Positions 32,817 through 44,433 of a stretch of 64,000 nucleotides of DNA are shown here, piece by piece (position 1 is the stretch's first letter; every line of letters starts with the position of its first letter). Under the pieces are notes generated by a model. That model was not told the origin of the DNA, did no database searches, and was given only the letters and a program-made list of their open reading frames with translations. The position numbers and the translations under genes are program-made. Source of the DNA: Caryophanales bacterium (GTDB lineage Bacteria; Bacillota; Bacilli; JARBTR01); contig JARBTR010000013.1 in NCBI GenBank assembly GCA_029240105.1, positions 1-64,000 of the forward strand. The letters are read 5' to 3'.

Positions 32817-33074
32817 ATGCACCACGGAAAAATGTACGGTACAACTTCAATAGGAGAAAGAGGTCAAGTTGTTATACCCTCAGATGCACGTGAAGAACTG
32901 GGAATTGAAGCAGGGGATAAATTTGTTGTTTTTGGAAGTCCTAATAAAGGATCTGTACTTTTAATAAAATCCGAAAAATTTGACCAATTAGCTACCCTTT
33001 TCTTGAACAAATCTAAGGAATTTGAAGAATTTGCAAAAAAACTAACAGAACAATCTCAAGCTTCCGAAGAGTAA
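32817..33074 (+). CDS. AbrB/SpoVT-type DNA-binding regulator
   Basis: MYGTTSIGERGQVVIPSDAREELGIEAGDKFVVFG swapped-hairpin motif; start after AAGGAGTG. Confidence 0.85.
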   Translation: MHHGKMYGTTSIGERGQVVIPSDAREELGIEAGDKFVVFGSPNKGSVLLIKSEKFDQLATLFLNKSKEFEEFAKKLTEQSQASEE

Positions 33075-33162
33075 TAAAAGTATGGTTTGTGCTTAAGATT
33101 AATCTTCGCATATTGATGGATAGCGTGTGTAATTTTTAAAAAATACGAAAGGAACAAACCAA

Positions 33163-35406
33163 ATGCTGAAATTAACAAAATTTGCGAAGCCGTTTTTGTT
33201 TGGTATAATAGTCATTTTTGTTTTGCTTTTTGTTCAAGCAATGACCGATTTGGCATTACCAGACTACACTTCAAAAATAGTGAACAACGGAATTCAACAA
33301 GGTGGGATTGAAAACGCTTCGCCAGCAGCCATTCGTGTAAGCGAAATGGAACTGCTAAAGCTATTCATGACAGATGTCCAAAAAAATGAAGTCATGAAAA
33401 GCTATAAATTATTAGATAAAAACAAACTAACTAGCAATGATTACAATGAATATAAAAAAGATTATCCAGTACTAACAAAAGAACCAATTTATATTTTGAA
33501 AAATGTTAGTGATGTTTCAATCAAAAAGTTAAATAAGATTTTCCGCGAAAAAATGATGATTGTTTCAGGGATAAAGATGAAAGGTGTTCCAACACCTTCC
33601 TGGTACTCAAATAGCAGTAAAACATTAAAAGGTGACGAAGCAATTAATGTAATTATTTCATTAGCAAAGCAAGCACCTGATCAAATCACAAAAATTCAAG
33701 AACAGGCATCTGCCCAAATTAAAGAACTCCCTAATTCCCTACTTGACCAATCAGCTATAAAATTTGTAAAAGAAGAATATAAAGCAATTGGCATGGATAC
33801 GGATTCTTTACAAAATGCATACATGTGGAAAATCGGATTCCTGATGCTTGCTGTAACCTTTATCGGTGGTGTTTGCGCGATTGCTGTGAGTTATATTTCG
33901 GCTCGTGTTGGTGCTGGTTTCGCACGTGATCTCCGTGCAAAAGTGTTTACAAAAGTTGAAAGCTTTTCAAATACAGAGTTTGATAAATTCTCTACAGCTT
34001 CACTTATAACAAGAACGACGAATGACGTACAACAAATCCAGATGTTGATGATTATGTTGTTAAGAATCGTTTTCTATGCACCAATTATGGCAATCGGTGG
34101 TATCTACAAAGTTGTGACAAATGACGCTTCTATGAGCTGGATCACAGCCCTTGCTATTGGAGCATTATTTGCTTTAATTGCCTTCATGTTTACAGTCGCA
34201 ATGCCAAAATTCAAAATCGTTCAAAAACTTGTGGATAAAATTAATCTCGTTACGCGTGAAGGACTATCAGGAATGATGGTTATTCGAGCTTTTAATACAC
34301 AACAACATGAAGAAGAACGGTTTGATGAAGCCAATAAAAACTTAACTAGAACAAATCTTTTTGTTAACCGTGTTATGTCTGCAATGTGGCCAATCATGAT
34401 GCTCATTATGAATGGTTCGTCACTGCTCATTATTTGGGTTGGATCGCATCATGTAGATAAAGGTACAATGCAAGTTGGGAATTTGATGGCGTTTATGCAA
34501 TACACTATTCAAATTATTTTTTCATTTTTAATGGTTTCAATTGTTTTTATTATGGTCCCTCGTGCTTCAGTTTCAGCAAAACGAATTTCTGAAGTTTTAG
34601 ATGTTGAGCCAGTTATCACCGACCCAGATAATCCAGTTTCACTCGATAAAATGCAGACTGGAAAAGTGGTTTTTAACAATGTATCGTTCAAGTATCCTAA
34701 TGCTGAAGATTATGCATTAAAAAATATAAATTTTACAGCAGAACCTGGAAAAACGACAGCGATAATAGGCAGTACAGGCAGTGGTAAAACAACTCTTATT
34801 AATCTAATTCCACGATTTTATGATGTTACTGATGGGGAACTGTTAATAGAAGGCGTCGATGTTCGAAAGGTCACACAAAAAGCCCTTCGTAATCTGATCG
34901 GATACGTCCCACAAAAAGCTGTTCTATTCTCTGGAACAATTGAAAGCAATCTTCAATTTGCTAAAGAAGGCGCAACAGAGATTGACATGAAAACTGCTGC
35001 CTCAATTGCACAGGCTGAAAAATTTATATCCGAAAAAGAAGAAGGTTTCAAATCGAATATATCTCAAGGTGGAACAAATGTTTCGGGTGGTCAAAAACAA
35101 CGTTTATCAATTGCTCGAGCTTTAATGAAAAAAGCACCAATTTATATTTTTGATGATAGCTTCTCAGCTCTAGATTTTAAAACGGATTCTTCCTTACGAA
35201 AAGCCCTTCATAAAGAAGTGCAAAATGCAACGATACTACTTGTTGCTCAACGTGTTAGCACTATTATGAATGCTGATCAAATTATTGTACTTGAGGACGG
35301 AAAGATTGCAGGAATCGGCACACATCATGAACTTTTAGATAATTGTGCTGTTTACCAAGACATTGCTTCATCACAATTGTCAAAGGAGGAGCTGAGTCAT
35401 GAGTGA
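33163..35406 (+). CDS. ABC exporter half-transporter (with large insertion between TM1 and TM2)
   Basis: IIGSTGSGKTTLINLIPRFYDVTDGE, GTNVSGGQKQRLSIARALMKKAPIYIFDDSFSALD; 7-bp overlap with next gene. Confidence 0.92.
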   Translation: MLKLTKFAKPFLFGIIVIFVLLFVQAMTDLALPDYTSKIVNNGIQQGGIENASPAAIRVSEMELLKLFMTDVQKNEVMKSYKLLDKNKLTSNDYNEYKKDYPVLTKEPIYILKNVSDVSIKKLNKIFREKMMIVSGIKMKGVPTPSWYSNSSKTLKGDEAINVIISLAKQAPDQITKIQEQASAQIKELPNSLLDQSAIKFVKEEYKAIGMDTDSLQNAYMWKIGFLMLAVTFIGGVCAIAVSYISARVGAGFARDLRAKVFTKVESFSNTEFDKFSTASLITRTTNDVQQIQMLMIMLLRIVFYAPIMAIGGIYKVVTNDASMSWITALAIGALFALIAFMFTVAMPKFKIVQKLVDKINLVTREGLSGMMVIRAFNTQQHEEERFDEANKNLTRTNLFVNRVMSAMWPIMMLIMNGSSLLIIWVGSHHVDKGTMQVGNLMAFMQYTIQIIFSFLMVSIVFIMVPRASVSAKRISEVLDVEPVITDPDNPVSLDKMQTGKVVFNNVSFKYPNAEDYALKNINFTAEPGKTTAIIGSTGSGKTTLINLIPRFYDVTDGELLIEGVDVRKVTQKALRNLIGYVPQKAVLFSGTIESNLQFAKEGATEIDMKTAASIAQAEKFISEKEEGFKSNISQGGTNVSGGQKQRLSIARALMKKAPIYIFDDSFSALDFKTDSSLRKALHKEVQNATILLVAQRVSTIMNADQIIVLEDGKIAGIGTHHELLDNCAVYQDIASSQLSKEELSHE

Positions 35407-37273
35407 GAATAACAATGTAAAAAAACAACCTCAACGTGGTTCTGGCGGGCCCGGTGGCGGCGGCCCCTTTGGTGGTAGTATGAAAGTTGAAAAACCCAAA
35501 GACTTTAAAGGGACCATGAGGAATCTTTTAAAATACCTGAAACCTTATAGAAATAGCATGATTGCAGTAATTTTAATTGGTATCGTCTCGCAAGTTTTTG
35601 CTATTGTAGGACCGAAAGTTTTAGGGAAAGCAACAACGAAATTATTTGAAGGTATTGTTGCAAAAACAACTGGGACACCAAATGCCACTATTGATTTTGG
35701 CTATATCGGAAATATCATATTAATTCTTTGTTTCTTGTACTTATTGAGCTCTTTATTCATGTATTTCAATATGTACGTTATGTCTGGTGTTTCACAAAAA
35801 ATCTCTTACAATTTACGTAAAGAGATATCTGAGAAAATGAACCGGCTACCATTGCGTTATTTTGATAAAAGAACGCATGGCGAAGTTCTATCACGGGTAA
35901 CAAACGATGTTGATACAATTAGTAACTCACTGAATCAAAGTATGTCTCAAATCATTAACTCTGTGATTCAGATTATCGGTATCCTCATCATGATGTTCTC
36001 AATCCATTGGATGATGACACTTGTTTCACTTCTTGTCCTACCTCTTTCAATGGTTTTCATTACAATCATTGCAAAAAAATCACAAGGACATTTTAAGAAT
36101 CAACAAAAATTTCTTGGCACCTTAAATGGTCATGTAGAAGAGATGTATTCTGGCCATATTGTCATGAAAGCATTTAATGGTGAGGAAAGAAGCGTTGAGA
36201 AGTTTAATGAGGAAAACAATAAACTTTATCTATCGTCATGGAAATCACAATACCTTTCTGGTTTAATGATGCCAATTATGAACTTTATCGGAAATATAGG
36301 TTATGTTGGCGTTGCCATACTTGGAGGATACTTAGCCGTTCAAGGTAAAATTACAGTTGGAGATATTCAGGCATTTATGCAATATATGAGACAGTTCACG
36401 TATCCTATTTCTCAAACAGCTCAAATTGCAAACGTATTGCAATCAACTGCAGCCGCAGCTGAGCGCGTGTTTGAATTTTTAGGAGAAGAAGAGGAAGTGT
36501 CTGAAACTTCAAACCCTATAATACTTGAAAAAGTACAAGGCGAAGTGGAGTTTAGAAATGTGAAGTTCGGCTACAATGAGGACAAAATCATTATTAACAA
36601 TTTCACCGCTAGAATTAAACCAGGTCAAAAGGTTGCCATCGTTGGCCCGACAGGCGCTGGGAAAACGACAATTGTGAAGTTGCTAATGCGTTTTTATGAC
36701 ATTAATGACGGTGAAATTTTCGTTGATGGTCATGAAATTCGTGAATTCACTCGCCAAGATTTGCGTTCTCATTTTGGTATGGTTCTTCAAGATACATGGT
36801 TATTTAACGGAACCATTATGGAAAATATCCGGTATGGTAAACCAGGTGCAACTGATGATGAAGTAAAACAAGCTGCAAAGGCTGCCTATGTTGATCATTT
36901 TGTACGCACCCTTCCAGATGGCTATAACATGGTTCTAAATGAGGAAGCAAGTAACGTATCTCAGGGCCAGAAGCAGCTCTTAACGATAGCACGTGCGATT
37001 TTAGCTAACCCTTCAATCTTGATTCTAGATGAAGCAACTTCTTCGGTAGATACACGAACAGAAGTTATGATTCAAGAGGCATTAGCACGTTTAATGGGGG
37101 ATAAAACAAGTTTTATCATTGCTCACCGTTTATCTACCATCCGTAATGCAGATTTAATCTTAGTAATGGATAAAGGGGATATCATCGAACAAGGTACACA
37201 TAAAGAATTGCTCGAAGCAAATGGATTCTACACAAATCTATACAATTCTCAATTCGATGTTGAGGAAGAATAA
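35399..37273 (+). CDS. ABC exporter half-transporter, partner subunit
   Basis: Gly-rich N-terminus, IVGPTGAGKTTIVKLLMRFYD, NVSQGQKQLLTIARAILANPSILILDEATSSVD. Confidence 0.93.
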   Translation: MSENNNVKKQPQRGSGGPGGGGPFGGSMKVEKPKDFKGTMRNLLKYLKPYRNSMIAVILIGIVSQVFAIVGPKVLGKATTKLFEGIVAKTTGTPNATIDFGYIGNIILILCFLYLLSSLFMYFNMYVMSGVSQKISYNLRKEISEKMNRLPLRYFDKRTHGEVLSRVTNDVDTISNSLNQSMSQIINSVIQIIGILIMMFSIHWMMTLVSLLVLPLSMVFITIIAKKSQGHFKNQQKFLGTLNGHVEEMYSGHIVMKAFNGEERSVEKFNEENNKLYLSSWKSQYLSGLMMPIMNFIGNIGYVGVAILGGYLAVQGKITVGDIQAFMQYMRQFTYPISQTAQIANVLQSTAAAAERVFEFLGEEEEVSETSNPIILEKVQGEVEFRNVKFGYNEDKIIINNFTARIKPGQKVAIVGPTGAGKTTIVKLLMRFYDINDGEIFVDGHEIREFTRQDLRSHFGMVLQDTWLFNGTIMENIRYGKPGATDDEVKQAAKAAYVDHFVRTLPDGYNMVLNEEASNVSQGQKQLLTIARAILANPSILILDEATSSVDTRTEVMIQEALARLMGDKTSFIIAHRLSTIRNADLILVMDKGDIIEQGTHKELLEANGFYTNLYNSQFDVEEE

Positions 37274-37290
37274 CATAGTACGAACAAGCG

Positions 37291-37322
37291 AAAACCTCTT
37301 GCGATAAGCAAGAGGTTTTTTA
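37291..37322 (+). terminator. Terminator of ABC exporter operon
   Basis: AAAACCTCTTGCGATAAGCAAGAGGTTTTTT. Confidence 0.85.
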
Positions 37323-37346
37323 AAAAAACATACAATTACATACAAA

Positions 37347-38189
37347 TTATAAATCGGATTTATTTGGTTCATCTTCTGAAATTATCGTAGAATCATTACT
37401 AATAATATCGTTTCTTTCAGTATTAAGTCCATTTACCTTAAAGTATTCTCCACTTAATTGATTATAGAATTCAGCCAAAGATGTTTGAACATATGGCACT
37501 AACCACAAGAAACCTATCCCCAGAGTTAAAAGACATAGGAAAGCCCATCCAATAAAACTTAAATAAAGGGTAAAATACTTCCACTTATAACCTGCCATCA
37601 TTTTTTTACTTGTTGTAATGGTTTCAAGAGAAGTTAATTCAGGTTTATCTTTTAAAATAAATAATGTTTGTGAATACGAGATACTTTTAATAATTATAGG
37701 TACCATAATAAGGATCCAAAACACAATAAAATATAAAATACCATTTAAAATCATTTCACCTGAAATTCCACTTCCTGAACCATCTAATGCCATATCTATA
37801 TATTTAGGCATACTAACAACAACACCAATAACGCCCAAAACTATCACCGGCAAACTCCAAAGGAAAATGAGAATAGCTTGTAAAATTGACGTTAAAATAC
37901 TTTTCCCAAAGATTTTCGTATAGGGCTCAAATATTGTTTCAATTTTGAAATCCTGACCACGTACCAAATATAAGAAAGCCCATTTAAAACCTACGCCTAA
38001 AGGTATGGTTAAAATGGATAATATCATTATGATTAGACCTGCACCTAAATCTGGTTCTGATGAACCTGCATTCACTAAGTTTGAAACGCTTGAAATAACA
38101 GCATATAAAATAACCATTAAAATTGCCGTTCCCCACTTACCCTTTAATAATTCTTTTGCTCTTCTTTTAATTAAAAAGTTTTCCTTCAT
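37347..38189 (-). CDS. DUF975-family membrane protein
   Basis: MKENFLIKRRAKELLKGKWGTAILMVILYAVI...; start after AAGGAG; ILTLGIGFLWLVPYVQTSLAEFYNQL. Confidence 0.8.
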   Translation of the reverse strand: MKENFLIKRRAKELLKGKWGTAILMVILYAVISSVSNLVNAGSSEPDLGAGLIIMILSILTIPLGVGFKWAFLYLVRGQDFKIETIFEPYTKIFGKSILTSILQAILIFLWSLPVIVLGVIGVVVSMPKYIDMALDGSGSGISGEMILNGILYFIVFWILIMVPIIIKSISYSQTLFILKDKPELTSLETITTSKKMMAGYKWKYFTLYLSFIGWAFLCLLTLGIGFLWLVPYVQTSLAEFYNQLSGEYFKVNGLNTERNDIISNDSTIISEDEPNKSDL

Positions 38190-38355
38190 CCTCATACTCC
38201 TTTTCAAAATAAATTTCATTAAAAGTATACATTTTTTTCTAAAAAAATGACAAAATTTTTTAAAACATTCAAAAACCGAATAGTAGCGGATATAAAAAAT
38301 CCCTTCGCAAATGCATTGGGATGGTTTCACTTCTAAATTTTTTATTAAGTTCCAA

Positions 38356-39051
38356 TTACACAAGATCATTTTTAACTTGATCGTAATCATAGGTTTTATT
38401 GTTTAAATCTGAAAGTAAAATCCCGTTTTTTGAATGATAACTTTCACTCAAATTGTTATAAAATTCTGCTGTAGAAGCGGAAATGTAAGGAGACAACCAT
38501 AGGAATCCAATTCCTAGTGTTAAAATGCATAGAAAACTCCACCCAATAAAACTGAACATAAGCGTAGTATATTTCCACTTATAACCATACATCATGTTTT
38601 TGCTATATTTCAATGTTTCAAGTGTCGAAAGGTGCGGTTGGTCTTTCAGAATGTATGAGGTTTGTGATAAAGCTGCACCTACAATAAATCCAGGTACAAT
38701 AAAAAGAATTAGGCCAATCGTTGTCAACAACCATTTTAATACTTCAACAAAAATACTTTTTAGAAAGACTATTTTTAAAGGTTCAAGTATTGTTCCCATT
38801 TTAAATTCTTTATTACGAACTAAATTTAGATATGCCCAATCGACACCATAACTTAGTGAAGCAATCAGCGCACTTATTATTGGAGTAATTACAAAAGATG
38901 TTATTAAAATTTCTACTTTGGTATCATCCTCCCCAAATTGTGCAATTAATCCGTTAATTACACCAAAAATAATAGTTATTAAAATCGCCGTTCCCCAATT
39001 TCCATTCAAAGATTGTCTTGCTCTTCCCCTTAATACGCTGTTCGAGTCCAT
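38356..39051 (-). CDS. DUF975-family membrane protein (paralog of 37347-38189)
   Basis: RGRARQSLNGNWGTAILITIIFGVI; YKWKYTTLMFSFIGWSFLCILTLGIGFLWLSPYISASTAEFYNNL aligns with neighbour. Confidence 0.82.
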   Translation of the reverse strand: MDSNSVLRGRARQSLNGNWGTAILITIIFGVINGLIAQFGEDDTKVEILITSFVITPIISALIASLSYGVDWAYLNLVRNKEFKMGTILEPLKIVFLKSIFVEVLKWLLTTIGLILFIVPGFIVGAALSQTSYILKDQPHLSTLETLKYSKNMMYGYKWKYTTLMFSFIGWSFLCILTLGIGFLWLSPYISASTAEFYNNLSESYHSKNGILLSDLNNKTYDYDQVKNDLV

Positions 39052-39182
39052 TTTTTCCCTCCTTTTTTCATTTCAATTTCTAAGAGTATACATGATTACA
39101 TAGATAAATTACATATTTTAGTAAAAATAACAAAAGTTCTAGTAATCCTTCGTATAGATGAAGTATTACTAGAACTATTTAT

Positions 39183-40484
<1,302 letters not shown>

Positions 40485-40565
40485 TCAATTATTCCTTGTT
40501 AATGTTTACACATTATACCATTCTACCTTATTCCCAATATTATTACACATTTTTTTGGAAATAAA

Positions 40566-40590
40566 AAAGCTCTAACCATTGGTTAGAGCA
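40566..40590 (-). terminator. Terminator downstream of rpmA
   Basis: GCTCTAACCATTGGTTAGAGC palindrome. Confidence 0.7.
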
Positions 40591-40604
40591 GTAAATTTTA
40601 TCTC

Positions 40605-40895
40605 TTATGCTTCAACAGCTACAGGATAAACAGAAACCTTCTTCTTGTCGCGACCTAGACGTTCGAATCTAACAACGCCATCAGCAGTTGCAAACAATGT
40701 ATCGTCGCCACCGCGACCTACGTTCAATCCTGGATAAATTTTTGTACCACGTTGACGGTAAAGAATACATCCACCCGTAACGAATTGTCCGTCAGCACGT
40801 TTTGCGCCAAGACGTTTCGCTTGAGAATCACGACCGTTCTTTGTAGAACCTACCCCTTTTTTCGATGCGAAAAACTGAAGTCCTAAACGTAACAT
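40605..40895 (-). CDS. rpmA: 50S ribosomal protein L27
   Basis: [39 protein letters not shown], with Firmicute-type cleavable N-terminal extension. Confidence 0.97.
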   Translation of the reverse strand: MLRLGLQFFASKKGVGSTKNGRDSQAKRLGAKRADGQFVTGGCILYRQRGTKIYPGLNVGRGGDDTLFATADGVVRFERLGRDKKKVSVYPVAVEA

Positions 40896-40907
40896 ATGTT
40901 CCACCTC

Positions 40908-41249
40908 CTATTTGTGATGGTTAATTTTCATGTATTTTTTGTTATCTAATTCAATTGTTTCTAGAGATACAACCATGCCTTGAAGCAATGTTTGGATTAT
41001 TTTATGAGTTTCTTCATCAACATTTGTTGGTGCTTCAAACTTTAAATACCCACCATTTTGATTGTATTCTACATATGTTTCTATCGGATGTAATTTGGCT
41101 AATCTTTCGATTGCATTGACCGTTCCTACCGTTACTGCTGTAACTGCTGAACAAACAATATCTTCACCAAATTTACCGGCATTTGCGTGTCCCTCGACCG
41201 TAAATGAACTTATTTGTTCATCGTTGTAATTAAGCTTCAGCTTGATCAT
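40908..41249 (-). CDS. prp: Ribosomal-processing cysteine protease Prp (YsxB)
   Basis: [35 protein letters not shown], between rplU and rpmA. Confidence 0.95.
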   Translation of the reverse strand: MIKLKLNYNDEQISSFTVEGHANAGKFGEDIVCSAVTAVTVGTVNAIERLAKLHPIETYVEYNQNGGYLKFEAPTNVDEETHKIIQTLLQGMVVSLETIELDNKKYMKINHHK

Positions 41250-41583
41250 CAGTTTTTGCAGCTTTCTTAGCTGTTGCTACAGTGATAGCATCAATAACTA
41301 CTTTAGTGTACGGTTGACGGTGACCTTGCTTTTTACGTTCGTTCTTTTTAGACTTGTACTTGAAAACGATAATTTTCTTTTGTTTGCCTTGTTTTTCAAC
41401 AGTACCAGTTACAGTTGCACCCTTAACGTAAGGAGCACCAACTTTCACTTTCTTGTCTCCAACAAAAAGAACTTTGTCAAAAGTTACAACTTGACCAGCT
41501 TCTGCGTCTAACTTTTCAACGTAGATCACTTGACCTTGTTCAACTTTTACTTGTTTACCACCAGTTTCGATAATTGCGTACAT
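41230..41583 (-). CDS. rplU: 50S ribosomal protein L21
   Basis: [46 protein letters not shown]-like signature. Confidence 0.97.
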   Translation of the reverse strand: MYAIIETGGKQVKVEQGQVIYVEKLDAEAGQVVTFDKVLFVGDKKVKVGAPYVKGATVTGTVEKQGKQKKIIVFKYKSKKNERKKQGHRQPYTKVVIDAITVATAKKAAKTDDQAEA

Positions 41584-41589
41584 ACTTGC

Positions 41590-41700
41590 ACCTCCTATAT
41601 TCTAAGACTCGCCTTTTAGTCAGGTGTCTATTTGATAGTCAAATAGCACTTAAACCTACCCCGAGCGGTTGTAGCCAGTCAGCTACAAACATACTAGAGA
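41590..41700 (-). ncRNA. L21 ribosomal-protein leader
   Basis: 5' UTR of rplU with structured CGGGGTAGG...ACTAAAAGGCGAGTCTTAGAATATAGGAGGTG, resembling the Bacillus L21 leader. Confidence 0.75.
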
Positions 41701-41783
41701 ATTCTATCATAAAAAAGATTCTATTGTCAAAAGGTATTTTTATTTCGAACGATTTAGAAAAAAGCTAAGGCAAAAGATAACTA

Positions 41784-42629
41784 TCAAAGTAGATTCCCAA
41801 CTTTTTCGAATGGTTTCTTATCATAAAAACAATTTTTGATTAAATCAACTTCGGTAACTATTCCAATTATTTGATTCCCTTTTTTCACAACAATTTCATG
41901 TTTTCGATTTTTATAAAATTTACGACTGATATTCATCAATTTTTCATCTGGTCTCACGACTATTTTCTTAATGATTTTCTCTTCATTATTTCTTGATAAT
42001 AAAAAACGCATATGAAAAAAATGTCGATGTTTCCATTCTCTAAAAATGGAAAAGGAGATAAACAAGGAGAATAACCAACTATTTACATGCGTTGGATTTA
42101 AAAGTAGGATGCAAACGATTAAAGAGAAAGCAAATAATGAAGATAAGATCATTATCCTTCGGTGTGCGATAACAAATGGCCATTTTTTCGCAAATAGAAG
42201 GAAGAGTAGCCTTCCACCATCAAGTGGTAAGGCTGGGTAAAGATTACTTATTAGGATCATTAAATTGAATTTTTGAAAAAAGACATAGATCCAGTCTGGC
42301 ATCATCTGTAAATAATTTAAAATATAGGCACTTAAAAATAAAAACACATGCTGCATTGGTCCGGCAATGATGACCAAAAATTCTTCGGCAAAATTTTTAC
42401 AGCCAAAGGCATCAGTTTCCATTTCACCACCAAATGGAAGAATTCTGATTTGTCGAATATCCCATTTATATCGCTGCGCCATGAAAGCGTGACCCATTTC
42501 ATGAACGAAAACTATAAAGAACATGATGATGATTTCTATAAAACGAGCAGAAAGTAAGCTGATTGCGATTAGAATCCATGTTAGTGTGTGAATTTTTATC
42601 TTTGAAAACAATGGAAGGTACTCATTCAA
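41784..42629 (-). CDS. spoIVFB: Stage IV sporulation intramembrane metalloprotease SpoIVFB
   Basis: FFIVFVHEMGHAFMAQRY (HExxH), LYPALPLDGGRLL, C-terminal CBS-like segment. Confidence 0.9.
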   Translation of the reverse strand: MNEYLPLFSKIKIHTLTWILIAISLLSARFIEIIIMFFIVFVHEMGHAFMAQRYKWDIRQIRILPFGGEMETDAFGCKNFAEEFLVIIAGPMQHVFLFLSAYILNYLQMMPDWIYVFFQKFNLMILISNLYPALPLDGGRLLFLLFAKKWPFVIAHRRIMILSSLFAFSLIVCILLLNPTHVNSWLFSLFISFSIFREWKHRHFFHMRFLLSRNNEEKIIKKIVVRPDEKLMNISRKFYKNRKHEIVVKKGNQIIGIVTEVDLIKNCFYDKKPFEKVGNLL

Positions 42630-43416
42630 AAGAAATCACCTTTGAAGGATCAAAGAACTTATCGTCCTTCTCAATCGCAAAATAATACTCACCACGATTT
42701 GATGTAGATTTATTTAATACTTTACCTAAAGATTCACCACTGGATACATGTTGATAAAGATTCACTTTGATACTTCCCAAATTCCCGTACCACACATTCA
42801 TTTGATCTGATTGCTGGACAATAATGGTTTTTCCATGATTTTTGTCAATTCCAGCAAATATAACAATTCCATCTTGAATTGAAGTAACATCCTTATCCCT
42901 TTCTGTTTCAACAGTAATTCCTTTTCCATTTTTCTTAAAACTTTCTACTACCTTCCCCGAAACGGGAATAACATCACTATTCTTTCTTAAACCCTCACTT
43001 GATTTAAAGAATTCAATTGGGGAAAAGGAAAACATGTCCCCCATTGTTTTGCTTGTCCAGTTAGATATTTTGGCGAATTGATAATCCCTTTTCATAGAAT
43101 TTTTAAGAAAAGTTTTATACGAATCCAAAGAGGGATTTGTAGATCGAAACATAATGGCTACTATTAAAACAAAACACATGGATACTAGTAATCGAAACAG
43201 AAACCAATCTGAAAAAGTGTGGGTATTCTGCCCTATACTTTTGTTTGGCTCCTGTTGAAAAGAATCATTGCTATTGCTATTTTCAGTTGTTTCGATGAGA
43301 GGAAGGTCATTATTTTCAAAAATTTCTTGCTCTGGTTGCCATTTTTTATTTTGTAAGATTACTCTTTTTCTTTCAGCAATTCTTTTTTTAACAGCTTCTG
43401 CTTTTCTATTTTTCAC
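42622..43416 (-). CDS. spoIVFA: Stage IV sporulation protein SpoIVFA (M23-like domain)
   Basis: Single TM, C-terminal LytM-like domain, overlaps spoIVFB, downstream of minD. Confidence 0.85.
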   Translation of the reverse strand: MKNRKAEAVKKRIAERKRVILQNKKWQPEQEIFENNDLPLIETTENSNSNDSFQQEPNKSIGQNTHTFSDWFLFRLLVSMCFVLIVAIMFRSTNPSLDSYKTFLKNSMKRDYQFAKISNWTSKTMGDMFSFSPIEFFKSSEGLRKNSDVIPVSGKVVESFKKNGKGITVETERDKDVTSIQDGIVIFAGIDKNHGKTIIVQQSDQMNVWYGNLGSIKVNLYQHVSSGESLGKVLNKSTSNRGEYYFAIEKDDKFFDPSKVISFE

Positions 43417-43495
43417 AGTTATCTACCTCAATTTACAACGTATTTAACATTTCATAATGATGGTAGAATATATGTTTTTCACAATCTAAAAATGC

Positions 43496-43537
43496 AAAAG
43501 CTGTAATCAAAAATTAAATTTTGATTACAGCTTTTTT
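43496..43537 (-). terminator. Terminator downstream of minD
   Basis: AAAAGCTGTAATCAAAAATTAAATTTTGATTACAGCTTTTTT. Confidence 0.8.
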
Positions 43538-43553
43538 AACATTTTATTTCTTC

Positions 43554-44348
43554 TTATCCAAACAAACTTGCAAATAACCCTTTTTTCTTTTTCTCTACTA
43601 TTGGTTGTAACGGAACACTCTCTCCTATGATTCTTCGAGCTATATTTCGATAAGCGTTAGCTGATCGGTTTTTAGATAAGTATGCAACTGGTTTTCCTGT
43701 ATTAGACCCATGAATCACATCATCACTATCTCCAACTATACCAATTAAATCAGTTGTTAGACGTTCAGCAATCTCTTCTATTTCCAACATGCCCCCAGAT
43801 TCTATCATTTGGGTTCTTATTTTATTAATAATCAATTTAGGCGGCTCAGATACAGCACTTCTCTTTAGAAGTCCAACTATTCGATCCGCATCTCGAACAG
43901 CTGTTTTTTCTGGTGTGGTAACTACAATAGCCAAATCAGCACCAGCAATTGCATTACGGAAACCTTGTTCAATTCCAGCTGGACAGTCCAATAAAACATA
44001 ATCATAATCTTTTTTCAATGAATCAACAATTTGTTTCATTTGTTCCTCAGTGACATCATCTTTATTTGAAGTTTGTCCTGCAGGAAGTAAAAATAACTTT
44101 CCTTCAATCCGTTTATCTGGAATGATAGCTTGTTCAATTTTACATCTACCGTCTGCAACATTTACTAGATCATAAAAAACACGATCATCTAGTCCTATGA
44201 CAACGTCCAAATTACGAAGCCCAATATCCGTATCAACCAAGCACACTTTTTTTCCAAGAAGCGCTAAGGCAACCCCAACATTTGCAGTTGTTGTTGTTTT
44301 GCCAACGCCACCTTTTCCAGATGTAAAAACGATTGCCTTGCCCATCAT
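43554..44348 (-). CDS. minD: Septum site-determining ATPase MinD
   Basis: AIVFTSGKGGVGKTTTTANVGVALALLGKKVCLVDTDIGLRNLD; C-terminal amphipathic KKKKGLFASLFG. Confidence 0.97.
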   Translation of the reverse strand: MMGKAIVFTSGKGGVGKTTTTANVGVALALLGKKVCLVDTDIGLRNLDVVIGLDDRVFYDLVNVADGRCKIEQAIIPDKRIEGKLFLLPAGQTSNKDDVTEEQMKQIVDSLKKDYDYVLLDCPAGIEQGFRNAIAGADLAIVVTTPEKTAVRDADRIVGLLKRSAVSEPPKLIINKIRTQMIESGGMLEIEEIAERLTTDLIGIVGDSDDVIHGSNTGKPVAYLSKNRSANAYRNIARRIIGESVPLQPIVEKKKKGLFASLFG

Positions 44349-44433
44349 AATCCCCTACCTATTAGACAAAAAGATAGTATTGAATCCCTATCCATCTAAA
44401 TCAATTATTTATTTGTTGCACTTGACTACTAAT

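Noticed and set aside
33163-37273. ABC exporter pair considered as part of a novel bacteriocin or peptide export system
   Set aside because: No precursor peptide, modification enzyme or peptidase domain nearby; fits an ordinary heterodimeric multidrug-type exporter.
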